A stretch of 64,000 bases of DNA from Odontocerum albicorne (lineage: Eukaryota; Arthropoda; Insecta; Trichoptera; Odontoceridae). Where the stretch lies: positions 19,701,115 to 19,765,114 of the forward strand of contig OX463865.1 in NCBI GenBank assembly GCA_949825065.1, in the 5' to 3' direction. Numbering within the stretch: position 1 is the first letter of the stretch; every line of letters begins with the position of its first letter. The notes under the pieces are model-generated. The model did no database searches. It was given only the letters and a program-made list of their open reading frames with translations, and was not told where the DNA came from. The position numbers and the translations under genes are program-made. Positions 1-11,263 of the stretch are shown in pieces.

Positions 1-334
1 ATCCGCCTCTCTGTCTCCGGCCCGTTGTATAGCAGTAATTATGAAAGTATCGTTGCTAATGGCTCTGGTATCTTTTTATTATCTTTTCATTGGCCATTTA
101 TGGTCCATGGGTGACGAAACGTTTAATCCAATCAGACGTTTCGGTGTGGTTGGCTAATTTTTGTACATAACTGTTAAATTCTTGGTGAAATGCTGACTAA
201 TAGATTTTGCAATGTGGAAATTACATAAACGATCTCCGGGACGTGGAGTTTGTAAGGCGTCTATCTTCCGATCCGGGGTCGCTAGTTCGATTGCTGTTAT
301 TTATTTGACTTATTTATGCATGACAACATTTTTT
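1..334. other. Unassigned sequence
   Basis: I see no gene, repeat or RNA that I can name here. The short open frame that begins near 212 runs into an antisense LINE-A tail and is not a credible gene. Confidence 0.5.
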
Positions 335-790
335 TATAAATATTATTTATTTAACACTTTTATTGCAAATACAATCTGCCAATATTTTCCAACGAACCAG
401 ATAAAAGTAAATGAATCAAGTTACATGGTTGCAAAAAACATTCAAACAACTGTCCATCCCCACGAAATCCATGAACACATACGTGAGCATACGCCTTCAA
501 AGACGGACAATCACGCGAACATTTATTTTCATATAAAGTGAGATATCATCAATCAAAGGAAAAGGAAGGGATGGTGGAGAGGAAAGGAAAAGAAAAATCA
601 GGAATGAAACACGTTATTTTACTGACTAGAAATTAAGAGTTTTTTCAGTCGCTTCTTAAAGCATGCCAAGGACGGAGCGAGTTTAAGATTAGTTTGTAAC
701 TAGTTTCAGAGTCTCACTGCATGGACAGTAAAGAGAAAAGAGCGGTGAACCGGAAAGGCTAATAAACAATATCTGTTTGAGCGTAGCGTA
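335..790 (-). mobile_element. LINE-A 3' end, 5'-truncated
   Basis: This is an antisense copy of the non-LTR retrotransposon called LINE-A here. Its 3' UTR and last coding part match the copies near 18.6-19.2, 28.8-29.5 and 38.4-39.1 kb. On the minus strand the coding remnant (about 640-790) corresponds to the C-terminal tail after the reverse transcriptase, with in-frame stops. The terminal A/T-rich part near 335-370 is the 3' tail. The truncation point near 790 is typical of incomplete reverse transcription. Confidence 0.75.
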
Positions 791-837
791 TGATTTGTGT
801 AAAAATACACGATTTCTGAAAAAAAAAACCAACACGC

Positions 838-900
838 AATTTAATGTGGACACACAGTTCATATGGGGCTGGGTTTGTTGCCTTTTATTTGTCGTGTTCT
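838..900. repeat. Fragment of dispersed repeat Q
   Basis: About 60 bases containing a GGGTTTGTTGCC motif match the left part of the repeat near 19550-19610. No coding content. Confidence 0.5.
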
Positions 901-954
901 CGGTAAACTAGAGTGTTGCCTGTATCATACTGAGGAGTCGATGCAAATTTTTTT

Positions 955-1080
955 TTGAATTAGGTCACAGTCTGATTTTCACCCGAGATCTCTTAATTAT
1001 CTTTCTGGTTGGTTGGAAGAGATCGCAATAAGCCCCCAGATTGTACCTTATACAATATCAATAAAATAAACTAGAAAACA
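955..1080 (+). mobile_element. SINE-1 fragment (body and 3' tail)
   Basis: Matches the body and tail of the SINE at 22527-22735 (motif CTGGTTGGTTGGAAGAGAT, then a segment ending AGATTGTA). The tRNA-like head is missing. The tail is the part shared with LINE-A. Confidence 0.55.
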
Positions 1081-1740
1081 TATAAAAAAGAAATTCCTTC
1101 GGAGAGAAACATAACTTTGAGGTCAATTTCGTCTTCATCTAATAAACTGATTGTTACGAATCGATCCAATAAGGTGGGGTATTATGACAAGGCTTTACCT
1201 GTTGCTGGTTTTTTTGGCGTTGAATGGTCTACCCCTTAGGGTTAGAGATATGGGTGGCGTGTGCAACTTTAGGAAACACTTGAAGACAACCTTTTTTTAA
1301 AGACCTTTTCAAAATGTATTTATATATGAATACTGCACACTTATTTTAAACTAGGAATACCACATGAACAAAGAAATGATCCCTTCTTGTTAAATGCAAT
1401 GAAACTCTTGAAACTTTGTGACAGAAGAAAAACAGCCGATATATTATAGTATAGTACTGCTATACAAAATCATTCATTCATTGATCGATGCGCCTCACTT
1501 ACTCGCAAGCATTTCATTTCGTATTCCCACTAGATCCACAAGACAGCTCAATCCCTTTTATACTGAAAATTGCTACACTAATTATAAAATTTACTCCCTC
1601 ATAATTCGTATGTTAAGGCTTGGAAATGGGTTTTGCAATAATTTAGATATTTTTAATATAAGTATATATAGTATTCGCCAGAATATCACAACAATATTTA
1701 GAAATAGCTACTTACTTTGTGCTCTCATTTATTTATATAA
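1081..1740. other. Unassigned, AT-rich
   Basis: Only a short match to another place in the window is visible: about 1262-1335 resembles 26690-26790 (motif ACTTGAAGACAACC, then a poly-T/A run), probably a shared transposon tail. The open frame near 1418-1744 has no recognisable motif. Confidence 0.4.
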
Positions 1741-2240
1741 ATAACGTAATATAAACGAAACATTAAGGACAATACTTTGCCTCTGGAGTTGAGTAACCCT
1801 GCATCAACATGTGGAAGGTTTCGATTCTGCAAAGCAACTTGCATCTCGTTCTACAAGTGAGCCCGTGTGTTTTCCATATCTCAAGATCTATCCATAAAAT
1901 TTTCGAAAAATCCAATTCTTCTTGTTCTATGTAAGCGTTGTTCCACTAAAAACAAATCTAAGTTCTATAAAATAAGTGTTCCACAGTTACGTAAGTCTAC
2001 TTGGCTAAATTTGGTAATATTTTGTAATATACGAGTACATACGAGTACATATATTGAATAATTTTAAATAATGGCTTTTTAATTACTCTTTTTATTCATA
2101 CAGCTGTTTGTTGTATCTCCTGTAAATGTTAGTTTATGATAAAATTTTGTATTTTTGACAATAATTTTAAGTATTTGTATTAACTTGTATGTGCATTTGT
2201 TTGTAAAAGACAGTGTTGTGTCGTAAATTAAATAAATATA
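1741..2240 (+). repeat. Dispersed repeat H, copy 1
   Basis: About 500 bases recur in inverse orientation at 7155-7680. The two copies share, for example, the core CTCTGGAGTTGAGTAACCCT and end in an A-rich AAATAAATA tail, as expected for a retroposed 3' end. A 64-aa frame (1867-2061) lies inside but its product is not recognisable. Probably the 3' end of a LINE whose clade I cannot name. Confidence 0.6.
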
Positions 2241-2448
2241 CTACCCTACACTACACCTAAAGCCTAATGTGTTACTATCACATATCGGAAGATCTACAAA
2301 GGTTTCTTTGTAATTCGTCTTGCTGCGATAAGTTTTCTTATCCATGGTATTTTTCTGTGAGAGGTCTGTGAGGTCCAAGATGTGGTCAGATGGGGACGAC
2401 AGCGTCGACGATACTGGTACCAACATGTCTCTCTCCGTGGTTGCAGTC

Positions 2449-2900
2449 CTAAGACTGGTTTGCAGCAATTTCAACTCTTCTCCTCCATTCCCCCCTGTCC
2501 TGTGCGGCTCTTTTTAAATCTGTATATGTTGAGCAGCGCACGTCCACCAACAGGTCCTCCAGGTACTCTCGGCGTGGGCGTCCCCTAGAGTTTGTCCCCT
2601 CGGTCATACCCTCCATTATGGCATGCAAGAGGCCCTCTTGTCGTATTATATGACCGATCCATCTTGCACGCCTTTCGGACAGGATCCTGAGCAGGTGCCT
2701 TCCTCCTTTGATTCGTTGGAGAACCTCTTCATTTGTGATGCGGTCTCTCCAGGAAATTCCTAACCAACATGTACAGAGAATGAATTCCACAAGAATTCCA
2801 TACATAGCTCTGCATGGGGTGCCGGATGGACGGCGTCCACCAGGGAGACCCCCGAAACGATGGAGAGATAGCTGGAGCTTAGCATCACAGGAAGACAATC
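2449..2900 (-). pseudogene. LINE-F C-terminal fragment (non-LTR retrotransposon)
   Basis: The minus strand encodes about 149 aa resembling the tail that follows the reverse transcriptase in insect endonuclease/RT-type LINEs. Landmarks are WRDRITNEEVLQR, RRARWIGHIIRQ and RGRPRREYLEDL, then a basic DLKRAAQDRGEWRRR segment. No endonuclease or catalytic RT motif is left, so it is a 5'-truncated dead copy. The first 30 residues or so look like a different sequence fused upstream. A related fragment lies at 57505-57710. Family assignment rests on recalled motifs, not on a search. Confidence 0.7.
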
Positions 2901-2904
2901 CTGC

Positions 2905-3460
2905 AGTAATAGACTCTTGAGTATATAGAAAGTTTAAGAAGAAGGTATTTTTCTAGGCATGTGGGGAGGTTCCTAATGGAGAGTGAGTTTCGGGGAGTTT
3001 TTTTTTGTAGTCTTTTTGATCTGTCAATAATAGCGGGTTAGAGTGTCCTTGAAAGACTGTGCTGGCACTATAAAAAATGTCTTTTTATGAATATTATTTT
3101 TTTATGAGTACACGTTCCCAAATCAAGATTCATTTATTTATTAGTATATTTTAAATAAAAATAAGTCGAGATCGCAAAGCGTGACACCAACAACAATAAT
3201 TATAATAAACAGAGAGTGAGACAGGCACTAAGTGTACGACGTACCGAATAACAATTTAATTGCATTTGGAGAGCGTATTCCCGGACACAGGGCCCGCCAC
3301 GGGCACTACTGACGGCGCAGTGTCTCTAGAAAGCGAGAAGATGCTATCGTTGTCGATAGCACGGCACAGCCGAAAGCCAAAACCATCGAATTTACATGAG
3401 TTAGTAAATAAAAAAACTTAACCAAATCCTCTTTTTTTTAATTTTTGGTTAACACTGTTT
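2905..3460. other. Unassigned
   Basis: No gene is visible. A short stretch near 3015-3075 (CTGTCAATAATAGCGGGTT) resembles 48225-48262 and may be a SINE remnant. Confidence 0.4.
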
Positions 3461-3462
3461 GA

Positions 3463-3745
3463 TTTAATGAACTCGATATATGGTGTTATGCCAAATACCA
3501 TCACAACGAAAATTTACTCATGGAAGAGTTTTCTGACCACCCATAGCCCTCTTGTAGAATCTAATGAACCCGAATATAAGATGTTTTGCAAAATACCACC
3601 ACAACGAAAATTAATTCATGAAGTTTTCTGACCACCTTTAGTCCTCTTGTAGGATCTAATGAACCCGAATATACGATGTTTTGCAAAATACCATCACAAC
3701 AAAAATTAATTCATGGAGTTTTTTGACCATCCATATCCCTTCTGT
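3463..3745. repeat. Tandem repeat, about 97 bp x 3
   Basis: Three head-to-tail copies start at about 3465, 3561 and 3658 with TCTAATGAACCCGAATAT and contain ATACCATCACAAC. Copies differ by small indels and substitutions. Confidence 0.75.
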
Positions 3746-3959
3746 AGACTCTCCAGAGAATCAGCTTGTCGATTCCTGATCCTGATGAATGAATGATTGT
3801 CCATTACCCATGACGAGTATACTAGAAGGCACAATACAAAGTGGGTGGTCAGGGCACTTGACTTTTCTGCCACCGGAGATAACTATGTAAGCCAATTTGT
3901 GATAGGCATATCGTGTTGCATACAGTACAAGGAGTTTCAGTACTTGCAATAGTTCACCG

Positions 3960-4443
3960 ACAATTTTTTTTTCAGTGGGTCCCTGATAACGGCCAACAGT
4001 TCTACGCCGTTTGGCTCGATCTTCTGCTGTTTGCTTCCAGTTGTGCTGAACATTAATGTTTTTAAGCGTCACATGCAGTACGTCCTTATCTCTCTTGCGT
4101 TGACTACCGTGCTTTCTTCTGCCTTCCGTCAACTCGCCAAAGACGACATTTCTTGGGAGTATGTTCTCAGGCATGCGAGCCACTCGTCCAGACCACTGCA
4201 GATGTGACACGAGAATATCAATGCTACAGCAGTTTGCTCTTCTGGAAGCTTCATTATTTGATTCTCAATGATACTATCGAATCTTCTCATTATGTGCATG
4301 AGATGCCTCTGTAGATATTTTTCGACACCCTTAACATGTATGTAGAGAACCCATGATTCGTATCCATACATCCGAGATAGTATGATTACAGCTTTAAAGA
4401 CAGCTGTTTTGGTTTTCAATGTTAGATTGTGATTATCAAACAC
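3960..4443 (-). pseudogene. LINE-G C-terminal fragment, frameshifted
   Basis: Two overlapping minus-strand frames join into one LINE tail. The upstream frame (4443 to about 4230) has TLKTKTAVFKAV, then YGYESWVL and a block around LQRHLMHIMRRF. The second (about 4210 to 3960) has SGRVARMPENILPR and a GELTEGRRKHGSQRKRDKD segment. This order is typical of the region C-terminal to the RT in endonuclease/RT LINEs. The frame change between the two and the lack of RT motifs mark it as a pseudogene. Confidence 0.7.
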
Positions 4444-4534
4444 TGACTCAGGAAGAGCCCGGAACTGAAGCTGCGCTTAATCTATTCTGAATCTCGTCAT
4501 CTATAGAAAGCTAGAACTGGAAGCTTGAAGATAT

Positions 4535-4870
4535 GGTTATAGCTGTAAGAGTGCCTGCCCATGGGACACTACTCACGTTTGGACACATGGAACGAAAGAA
4601 TAAGGAAACACTAACGTAACAAGTGTACAGTGCAAATCTGAGGTGAAGGCATGGTAAAGGAAGGCCAAAGAAATTATGCCTGGATCAAGTGAATAATATT
4701 TTAAATGAAGGAAATGTTAGACGTGGGAAAAATCGTAGCTATAATATATGAGAATATGTAAGGTTGTGGAATAGGCGAAATATGTGTGTCGAGATATGAA
4801 AGTTTGGCGCTCTATTCACTCGGTTGACCCCAGCAGGGAAGCGGCGAGATGGTATGTATGTATGTATGTC
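4535..4870 (+). mobile_element. LINE-D 3' end with ATGT microsatellite tail
   Basis: A LINE C-terminal coding remnant (motif of the GRPRK type, degenerate) is followed by the 3' UTR. It ends in GTATGTATGTATGT at about 4852-4869. Similar copies lie at 12375-12700, 49385-49595 and elsewhere, which together define the family. The reading frame has stops. Confidence 0.65.
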
Positions 4871-4891
4871 AAGTCGAATTATACACTATAG

Positions 4892-5100
4892 TTCGGAAAT
4901 TCTAGGATGAGTCCTGTGACAGCTCACAAATTTACCCCAATACAACCTTGTAACGATATTCAGTAATTTTAATTATTTTATCAACTTTAATCTAAGCCTC
5001 AATTTTAATAAATAGCAAGTTATTTAGGTAAATACATTACATAAGGTTGTATTGGAGCAAATTTGTGAGCTGTCACAGGACTCATCCTAGAATTTCCGAA
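4892..5100. mobile_element. Foldback MITE (about 57-bp terminal inverted repeats)
   Basis: The left arm (from 4892, TTCGGAAATTCTAGGATGAG) pairs with the right arm ending at 5100 over about 57 bases with few mismatches, around a centre of about 95 bases. No coding capacity. The centre and inner arm resemble part of the larger foldback element at 34835-35407, so the two are related. Confidence 0.8.
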
Positions 5101-5189
5101 TTATGATATAATCTCTATGTACGTTGCCTGAGAAGTGCATCATAACCTGGCAGACGACCTCAGCAAACATCTGCGGAGCACTGCAACTG

Positions 5190-6400
5190 CATACATACAT
5201 ACCGTCACGCCATTCTCATATCGGGGTAGGAAGAGAGGGCAAAGCGTCAGACTTTTCTATCTCGACAGACATCCATAACCCTTAGCCGTCTTTGCACATC
5301 CATCCATACACCTTATACAATTTTTATGATTTTTCTGACTTTCTAAGTTTCTTTTTTTTAGAATATAATTCACTTGATCTCGCCATACTTTTTGGTCTTG
5401 TTCTCACACACCTTCCACTCACATTTGCATTGTATGTTATATTAGTTTTGTTAGTCTTTCTGCATTCGTTCACTCTACAGCGTGTTATTTTTCATCTTAT
5501 TCAACACATCAGCCTTAATTTCACATTCGTCTCTAATCACTACATTCCGTATTCTGTCATGCATTCTTCTTCTTCTCCCTGGCTCCATCCCAACTTACTG
5601 TCTGCGAAGACTGTTGGGGTCAGCTCTCCTCGTCCTCAGGTTATATGCTCTTCTGTCCCGGACTACGTCCCCCAGGCCGTGCCTCTGCATCAGGTTATCC
5701 TTTTGCACCACCCATAAATTCTTTGGTCTTCCTCTGGTTGTTATTCGAGGAACATCCATGGAGATTGCCTGGTTCACAATGTGATAGGGTGCTCTGCGTC
5801 TAACGTGCCCATAACATTTCAATCCATCCGCCTCTCCTCCATCTTGCTGTTGATGTCTGTAACACCTAGGCTTCCACGAATGCGTGAGCTTTTTATTTTG
5901 TATCTTAGGGACACACCAGCTGACCATCTTAGCATGCGCATTTCAGCAGTTTCTAGTTGCCTAGAGTAAGAGTTATACATCGTCCAGCATTCGAAACCAT
6001 AGAGGAGTACGGGTCTGACAATCCTTTGGTATACTTTTCCTTTTAACTTTACTGGCATTTTCGGATCACATAGAACTCCCGTCATTGATCTAAACTTCAT
6101 CCATCCCACACTAATTCTATGTGTTACATCTGTCTGTATTCTGTCATGCATTGTCACTCCGTATATTCATCTCAATTCACGCATTTCAACAGCATTTATT
6201 CGGCTACTCTCACTCCTTTTCCACATCCAAGTCTCACCCATACACCAAAGTTGACACCAAATCACTACTTTAACTGCTTTTTATAAATTCAAACCGTTTC
6301 TTGTTGATGGATTTGGCCAAGATTGACTTTCACCTTTTCATATTCCTACCGAGATAATTACATGGTAATGTCTTTCTGCCTCGTGCATGCCAAGTTTGGG
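5190..6400 (-). pseudogene. LINE-D copy split by LINE-B
   Basis: Minus-strand LINE-D sequence runs from about 6400 to 6136 and resumes at 5548 down to 5190. It is interrupted by LINE-B at 5566-6135. Across the break the minus strand reads a MHDRIRNVVIRDECEIK-like segment typical of post-RT LINE tails. The 3' UTR side (5190-5470) matches other LINE-D tails. Stops and frame changes are present. Confidence 0.6.
5566..6135 (-). mobile_element. LINE-B (RTE-like) insertion with 17-bp TSD
   Basis: A 570-bp 5'-truncated LINE flanked by identical 17-bp copies GTATTCTGTCATGCATT at 5549-5565 and 6136-6152. The minus strand encodes the post-RT region: a LKGKVYQRIVRPVLLYG segment, then AEMRMLRWSAGV, then (after one frameshift near 5820) HVRRRAP and a PKNLWVVQKDNL segment. 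The 3' end is the GAAGAAGAA-type tail at 5566. Related copies at 14484-14917 and 63198-63580. The clade call follows the MRMLRW motif and is inference. Confidence 0.85.
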
Positions 6401-6617
6401 GTCTTGGGTGGGAAGTCAATTGGTTGGACGCGATAATATGTAATCGCTGGTTTATGGTAGTGAAACGTCGACAGTGAAGTATTGCAGAGAAATCCAAGAT
6501 AGATTAAAAACATTCTCATAATTTTAAACGTTAAAAGAACGAACAAGTAATTTATTGTATGTTCATTTATATTTTTTATTTATTTAACAAGAAATCTTAT
6601 AAATGCATATTGACGTA

Positions 6618-6784
6618 CAGTACCAGGCGGTAAGTAATACACATCGTTTGTAGAGCGTCGTCTCTGTCGCACGATGCGCTAACAGTCCGGTCCGGTAACG
6701 ACTGACAAATCGCGACGGAACACGTGTATGAATGACAGAGACGACGCTCTACAAACGATGTTTATTACTTACTACCGGGTACTG
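6618..6784. mobile_element. MITE D, copy 1 (TA-flanked)
   Basis: A 167-bp foldback element starts CAGTACC and ends GGTACTG with long near-perfect inverted arms (motif TTTGTAGAGCGTCGTCTCTG and its complement). A TA flanks each side (6616-6617 and 6785-6786). Ends and TA TSD suggest a Tc1/mariner-type MITE. A second copy is at 19824-20060. Confidence 0.8.
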
Positions 6785-6829
6785 TACTCATTTGTCAAAG
6801 GCTATACCCATACATAAGGGGAGGTCATT

Positions 6830-7000
6830 TGCAACACGTGTTTATCTTCTTCGTTGTTGAGCCTCGTAGTCGAGGATCCCCTCGCTATTACAACGTCAAG
6901 TCAGTTGGAAAGTGAAGCTGTGCCATTGCACACCAGCAAACTCACCAACCACACCGCTGTGCTGGATCCGATGGCAAACTGAAATGAGACGATCGGAGTA
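6830..7000 (+). repeat. Dispersed repeat Q, copy beside MITE D
   Basis: Motifs CTCGTAGTCGAGGATCCC and a CCAGCAAACTCA-type segment recur in inverse orientation at 19550-19800. In both places MITE D lies just upstream in the same relative orientation. No product recognised. Confidence 0.6.
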
Positions 7001-7154
7001 CACCGACATGTTTGTCTCTCTTTTTCCCTTTTTTGAAAGAATAAATATGGCCGAAGAAGTCATAGCTATTTTTATTATACCCCCAAATACTAAGCGGAAA
7101 AAATGCTTGTGTCATTCGAGGGGAGTGTTTATACCTCCTATCCCGTGTTTATTT

Positions 7155-7680
7155 TAATTTTAATTTGATTTAATGAGCGACACAACACTGTCTTTTATAT
7201 ACAAATGAATATATGAAAAGTGATACAAGAACTTAAAATTATTGACAAAAACTACAAACCTTGATCTTAAACTAACATGGAGATACAAAAAGCAGTAGTA
7301 ATCATAAACTACAGTCATTGTTTAAAATTATTTAATATTAATATGTATATTTATGTTATGTTCAATATATGTACGTATACCACAAAATATTACCAAACTT
7401 CACCAAGCAGACTTACGTAATTGTCGAAAGCTTATTTTATAGAGGTAAAGAACTCAGATTTGTTTTTAGTGGAACAACGCTTACAGAGGACAAGAATTCG
7501 ATTTTTGGAGAATTTTATGGATAGATCTTGAGATATAGAAAACACATGGGCTCACTTGTAGAACGAGATGCAAGTTGCTTTGCAGAATCGAAACCTCCCA
7601 CGTGTTGATGCAGGGTTACTCAACTCCAGAGGCAAAGTATTGTCCTTAATTTTTCGTTTATACTAGGTTATTTATATTAA
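7155..7680 (-). repeat. Dispersed repeat H, copy 2
   Basis: Inverse copy of 1741-2240 with clear similarity from the A-rich end (7155 side) to the CTCTGGAG core near 7625. Small indels separate the copies. Confidence 0.6.
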
Positions 7681-8213
7681 TAATGCATAATTTTTTCGAG
7701 CTCTGTTTTAGCTTCAAGATGTGATTTGTTTAGTATAGTATTAGTGGGTTGAGTCCTAAATATTAGTGGGTAGTGAGCAAAAGTTGAGAAAAAATCACGC
7801 TGAATTTTGTCCCCCATATACTGCGTGATGATGAAATCAAACTGAATAATTCTTATGAACGATATATGTTATAGACAACTTATAATGTAGGTGGTCTGCT
7901 AAAAGCCTTGTCAACTCTCGAGACAAATCCCAACTTCTTTCAAGGCCTAGAAGAGGTTTGAAAGCTATTTGACTCGCACTATTGATGTCCTATCTTTGGA
8001 AAGATTCCCTAGATGGCAATTCTTGTTCGTGAGGTCTTGCCACAACTTGGAGTGACCTGATAGATGCGGTGTGGGCGCCTTCTCAAATTATATGATATCC
8101 GCTGTTGTTGACCTTCAATTCAATCGCCTGTCATTCCTGCTCCGGATTTCTGTGTATTGATAATTTTGATGTATCTATTGTGGGTGGTTATAAAGGGCAA
8201 TGCAGTTTATATA
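7681..8213. other. Unassigned
   Basis: No gene, TIR or repeat that I can recognise. Confidence 0.4.
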
Positions 8214-8221
8214 CCTTATAG

Positions 8222-8448
8222 CAGCGGTCGCCAAAGTGGTGGTCCGCAGAGAAATGTGGACATTGCAGTTTTTAATCCACAGCAAACCAACCCGGAAAAA
8301 TAAGTGACTTGCACGGATGAACGATGCAAGATGCATGAAATCATGACAATCTCGTAAGACGTGTAGCTAGTTGCATTGTACATGTTTTGTCTTACTCTCG
8401 CCTCGTTTCGCACTCTTCTAATGTTTCACAGTGCGGCTCTTCTATAAG
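8222..8448. mobile_element. Possible hAT remnant
   Basis: The left edge reads CAGCGGTCGCCAAAGTGGTG, in the style of hAT terminal inverted repeats (CAG followed by GGT/CC-rich sequence). It follows CCTTATAG (8214-8221), and GCTTATAG is found at 8449-8456, a 7-of-8 match that could be an 8-bp TSD. No matching right TIR is visible, so the right end may be deleted or the match may be chance. Confidence 0.35.
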
Positions 8449-8494
8449 GCTTATAGTCCGCTGTATACTAATGAATGTGAACTTTAGGCTAATG

Positions 8495-8780
8495 TACTAT
8501 TACTTTTGAATAATTAATAATTATAATACAGTACATTATAATAATAATTATAATACAGTACATTATTACTTTTGAATAATTAATAATTATAATATAGTAC
8601 ATTATAATAATAATTATAATACAGTTCATTATTATTTTTGAATATAATTATAATATAGTACATTATAATAATTATTATAATACAGTACATTATTACTTTT
8701 GAATAATTAATAATTATAATACAGTACTTACATTATAATAATAATTATAATACAGTACATTATTACTTTTGAATTATATA
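8495..8780. repeat. AT-rich tandem repeat
   Basis: About four imperfect copies of a 60-70 bp unit containing AATACAGTACATTATTAC and AATTAATAATTATAAT. Low complexity; no coding content. Confidence 0.75.
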
Positions 8781-8877
8781 GAGTATTTTTTTTATTTATT
8801 TGAATAAATACTTGCATGTAATTCAATAGTAAGAATATAATGTATTATAAAATAAAATGTGATATATGAGGGTGTAG

Positions 8878-8945
8878 GCTGAAAACATCGGACGTCCTCA
8901 CGGCCGATCTCGTCCTCTATTGGTGGGGGTGTATATCGATTGTAT
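8878..8945 (+). repeat. Fragment of dispersed repeat P
   Basis: Degenerate match to the repeat at 61655-61768 (ACATCGGACGTCCTCACGG, then a TTGGTGGGGGTGTAT segment). Confidence 0.45.
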
Positions 8946-9118
8946 TACACTTTCATTGTATACAGTACAATCTTCCGACCAACCAGAAAGATGTTAAGGA
9001 GGCCTTAAGCGAAAACCAGACTCGAGTCCCTTTTAAAAAGTCAAAAGTTCCAACGGAAATCGATCAGCAACCTCCGGGTTGAGAGACAAGCGTCTTACCA
9101 ATTAAGCCACACAAGTAC
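8937..9118 (-). mobile_element. SINE-1 copy, internally deleted
   Basis: The minus strand carries a degenerate tRNA-like head (9118 to about 9050), then the body with the CTGG-type segment, then a tail that includes the complement of TTTCATTGTATACAGTACAA. The shared LINE-A tail is shortened here. Coordinates are approximate. Confidence 0.6.
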
Positions 9119-9480
9119 GTGTTATTAGTGGATTAAGTTATTTGTTAATAAATATTCTAACATTGAAATCCACAAAGTTAAAGTAGAAACCTTTATTAAT
9201 TTACTTCACTTGAGAGATAAATTTGCATTGGAACTTGTCCACAGAACATGAGTGTGGGTGCTGTCAAATTGCATTTTAGAGGCTAGTATGAGATTTGCAG
9301 GTGTTATGTCACCCACTGAGGTGTTGGTTTTAACATTGATAAATCATTGAATCAAATAGTAGGAATGTAGGTGGTGAGAGGTGAAGGCATTGTATGACAT
9401 TGAAGATTTAAAAGTTAATTGTATTTGGACTGAGATTAAGTGACATCAATTATTTTCTCATGGTTCGTATATTTATAATC
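9119..9480. other. Unassigned
   Basis: AT-rich with no recognisable gene or repeat. Confidence 0.4.
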
Positions 9481-9484
9481 GAAG

Positions 9485-9690
9485 TCGAAGTCGACGGCCG
9501 TTGTCCGACGGTTAACATTCACACTATGCGAGCGAACACCCTAGGTTCGACTCCTGAAGACTGCCTTCTGGAGTGGTTTAACTGTTAGACTGTTTAACAT
9601 CTGAATTCATATTTTTTGTTGTTTATCATAAATTCTTACAGTGCTTAAAACTGGCGCACTTTAAACATTGGTCTAATGAAAGACTGCAAC
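9485..9690 (+). mobile_element. SINE-2, tRNA-derived
   Basis: A tRNA-like head contains a good pol III B box (GGTTCGACTCC, about 9552-9562) after a plausible A-box region. It is followed by a tail with TATCATAAATTCTTACAGTG and GAAAGACTGCAAC. The tail recurs at 61195-61385. It abuts the 168-bp satellite. Confidence 0.6.
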
Positions 9691-9710
9691 AAGTTAAACA
9701 TGCTGACTGA

Positions 9711-10850
9711 CCCAACGCCCATTAACGTTTTAACATTAAACAAAAACGTTCTTAGTATAAAGGAATTCAGATTTGTACTTCGCAGAAAAAAACACAAATT
9801 GGTCCATTTAATTGTCTCCGCCATAGACTGAGTGCAAGGAATAACATCTAGAGCCCTTATTTACACCAGTTATATCCCAATCCAACGCCCGTCAAGTGTT
9901 TTAATATAAACAAAATCGTTCTTAATATTAAGGAATTCAGATATGTACTCTGCAGAACAACAGAAATTGGTCCATTTAATTGTCTCCGCCATGGACTGAG
10001 TGCAAGGAATAACATCTAGAGCCCTTATTTACACCAATTATATCCCAATCCAACGCCCATCAAGTGTTTTAATATAAACAAAATCGTTCTTAATATTAAG
10101 GAATTCAGATATGTACTCTGCAGAACAACAGAAATTGGTCCATTTAATTGTCTCCGCCATGGACTGAGTGCAAGGAATAACATCTAGAGCCCTTATTTAC
10201 ACCAGTTATATCCCAATCCAACGCCCATCAAGTGTTTTAATATAAACAAAATCGTTCTTAATATTAAGGAATTCAGATATGTACTCTGCAGAACAACAGA
10301 AATTGGTCCATTTAATTGTCTCCGCCATGGACTGAGTGCAAGGAATAACATCTAGAGCCCTTATTTACACCAGTTATATCCCAATCCAACGCCCATCAAG
10401 TGTTTTAATATAAACAAAATCGTTCTTAATATTAAGGAATTCAGATATGTACTCTGCAGAACAACAGAAATTGGTCCATTTAATTGTCTCCGCCATGGAC
10501 TGAGTGCAAGGAATAACATCTAGAGCCCTTATTTACACCAGTTATATCCCAATCCAACGCCCATCAAGTGTTTTAATATAAACAAAATCGTTCTTAATAT
10601 TAAGGAATTCAGATATGTACTCTGCAGAACAACAGAAATTGGTCCATTTAATTGTCTCCGCCATGGACTGAGTGCAAGGAATAACATCTAGAGCCCTTAT
10701 TTACACCAGTTATATCCCAATCCAACGCCCATCAAGTGTTTTAATATAAACAAAATCGTTCTTAATATTAAGGAATTCAGATATGTACTCTGCATAACAA
10801 CAGAAATTGGTCCATTTAATTGTCTCCGCCATGGACTGAGTGCAAGGAAT
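9711..10850. repeat. 168-bp satellite array, about 7 copies
   Basis: The marker GAATTCAGAT recurs at 9763, 9933, 10101, 10269, 10437, 10605 and 10773, giving a 168-bp period (170 for the first step). Inner copies are almost identical, while the first is clearly diverged, the usual pattern of array homogenisation. No coding content. Confidence 0.95.
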
Positions 10851-11190
10851 GACAGCATTCTTAGACGCCCGCCCACACTCGCAGTAGACCCGATACGGCT
10901 GTCGTCAGACCCACGCCACATTTCGCTTCAAGCGACATCCTAAAAGGACTGCATCCTTCCTTGGACTCGACAAAGAGAGAAGTCAATACGAGAGTTCATA
11001 AAAAGGTGACAAGTACTGTTTGGGAGGAATTTATGCCAACAAAATTGTTATTCTTGATCGAAGACCGTTTATTAGCGTTTGGACGTATATGGAAGTTTGA
11101 ATTTGAAATTTCGGATGGTTATACAATACTGGTTTAAAAGCATATCGAAGGATTTGCGAAAACAATAGCTAAATACGCGTTAATTGTTAC
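10851..11190. other. Unassigned
   Basis: Unique-looking sequence after the satellite, with GC-rich patches at 10855-10925. I see no gene. Confidence 0.4.
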
Positions 11191-11194
11191 ACCT

Positions 11195-11258
11195 ACTTAT
11201 ATTCTATTCTCTCATGCCATGTCGCTTACGGGGTAGGAAGAGAGGATCGTGCACCACA
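11195..11258 (-). mobile_element. LINE-D tail fragment
   Basis: Short match (GGGGTAGGAAGAGAGG) to the 3' region of the antisense LINE-D copy near 5220-5240. Confidence 0.45.
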
Positions 11259-11263
11259 CGTTT

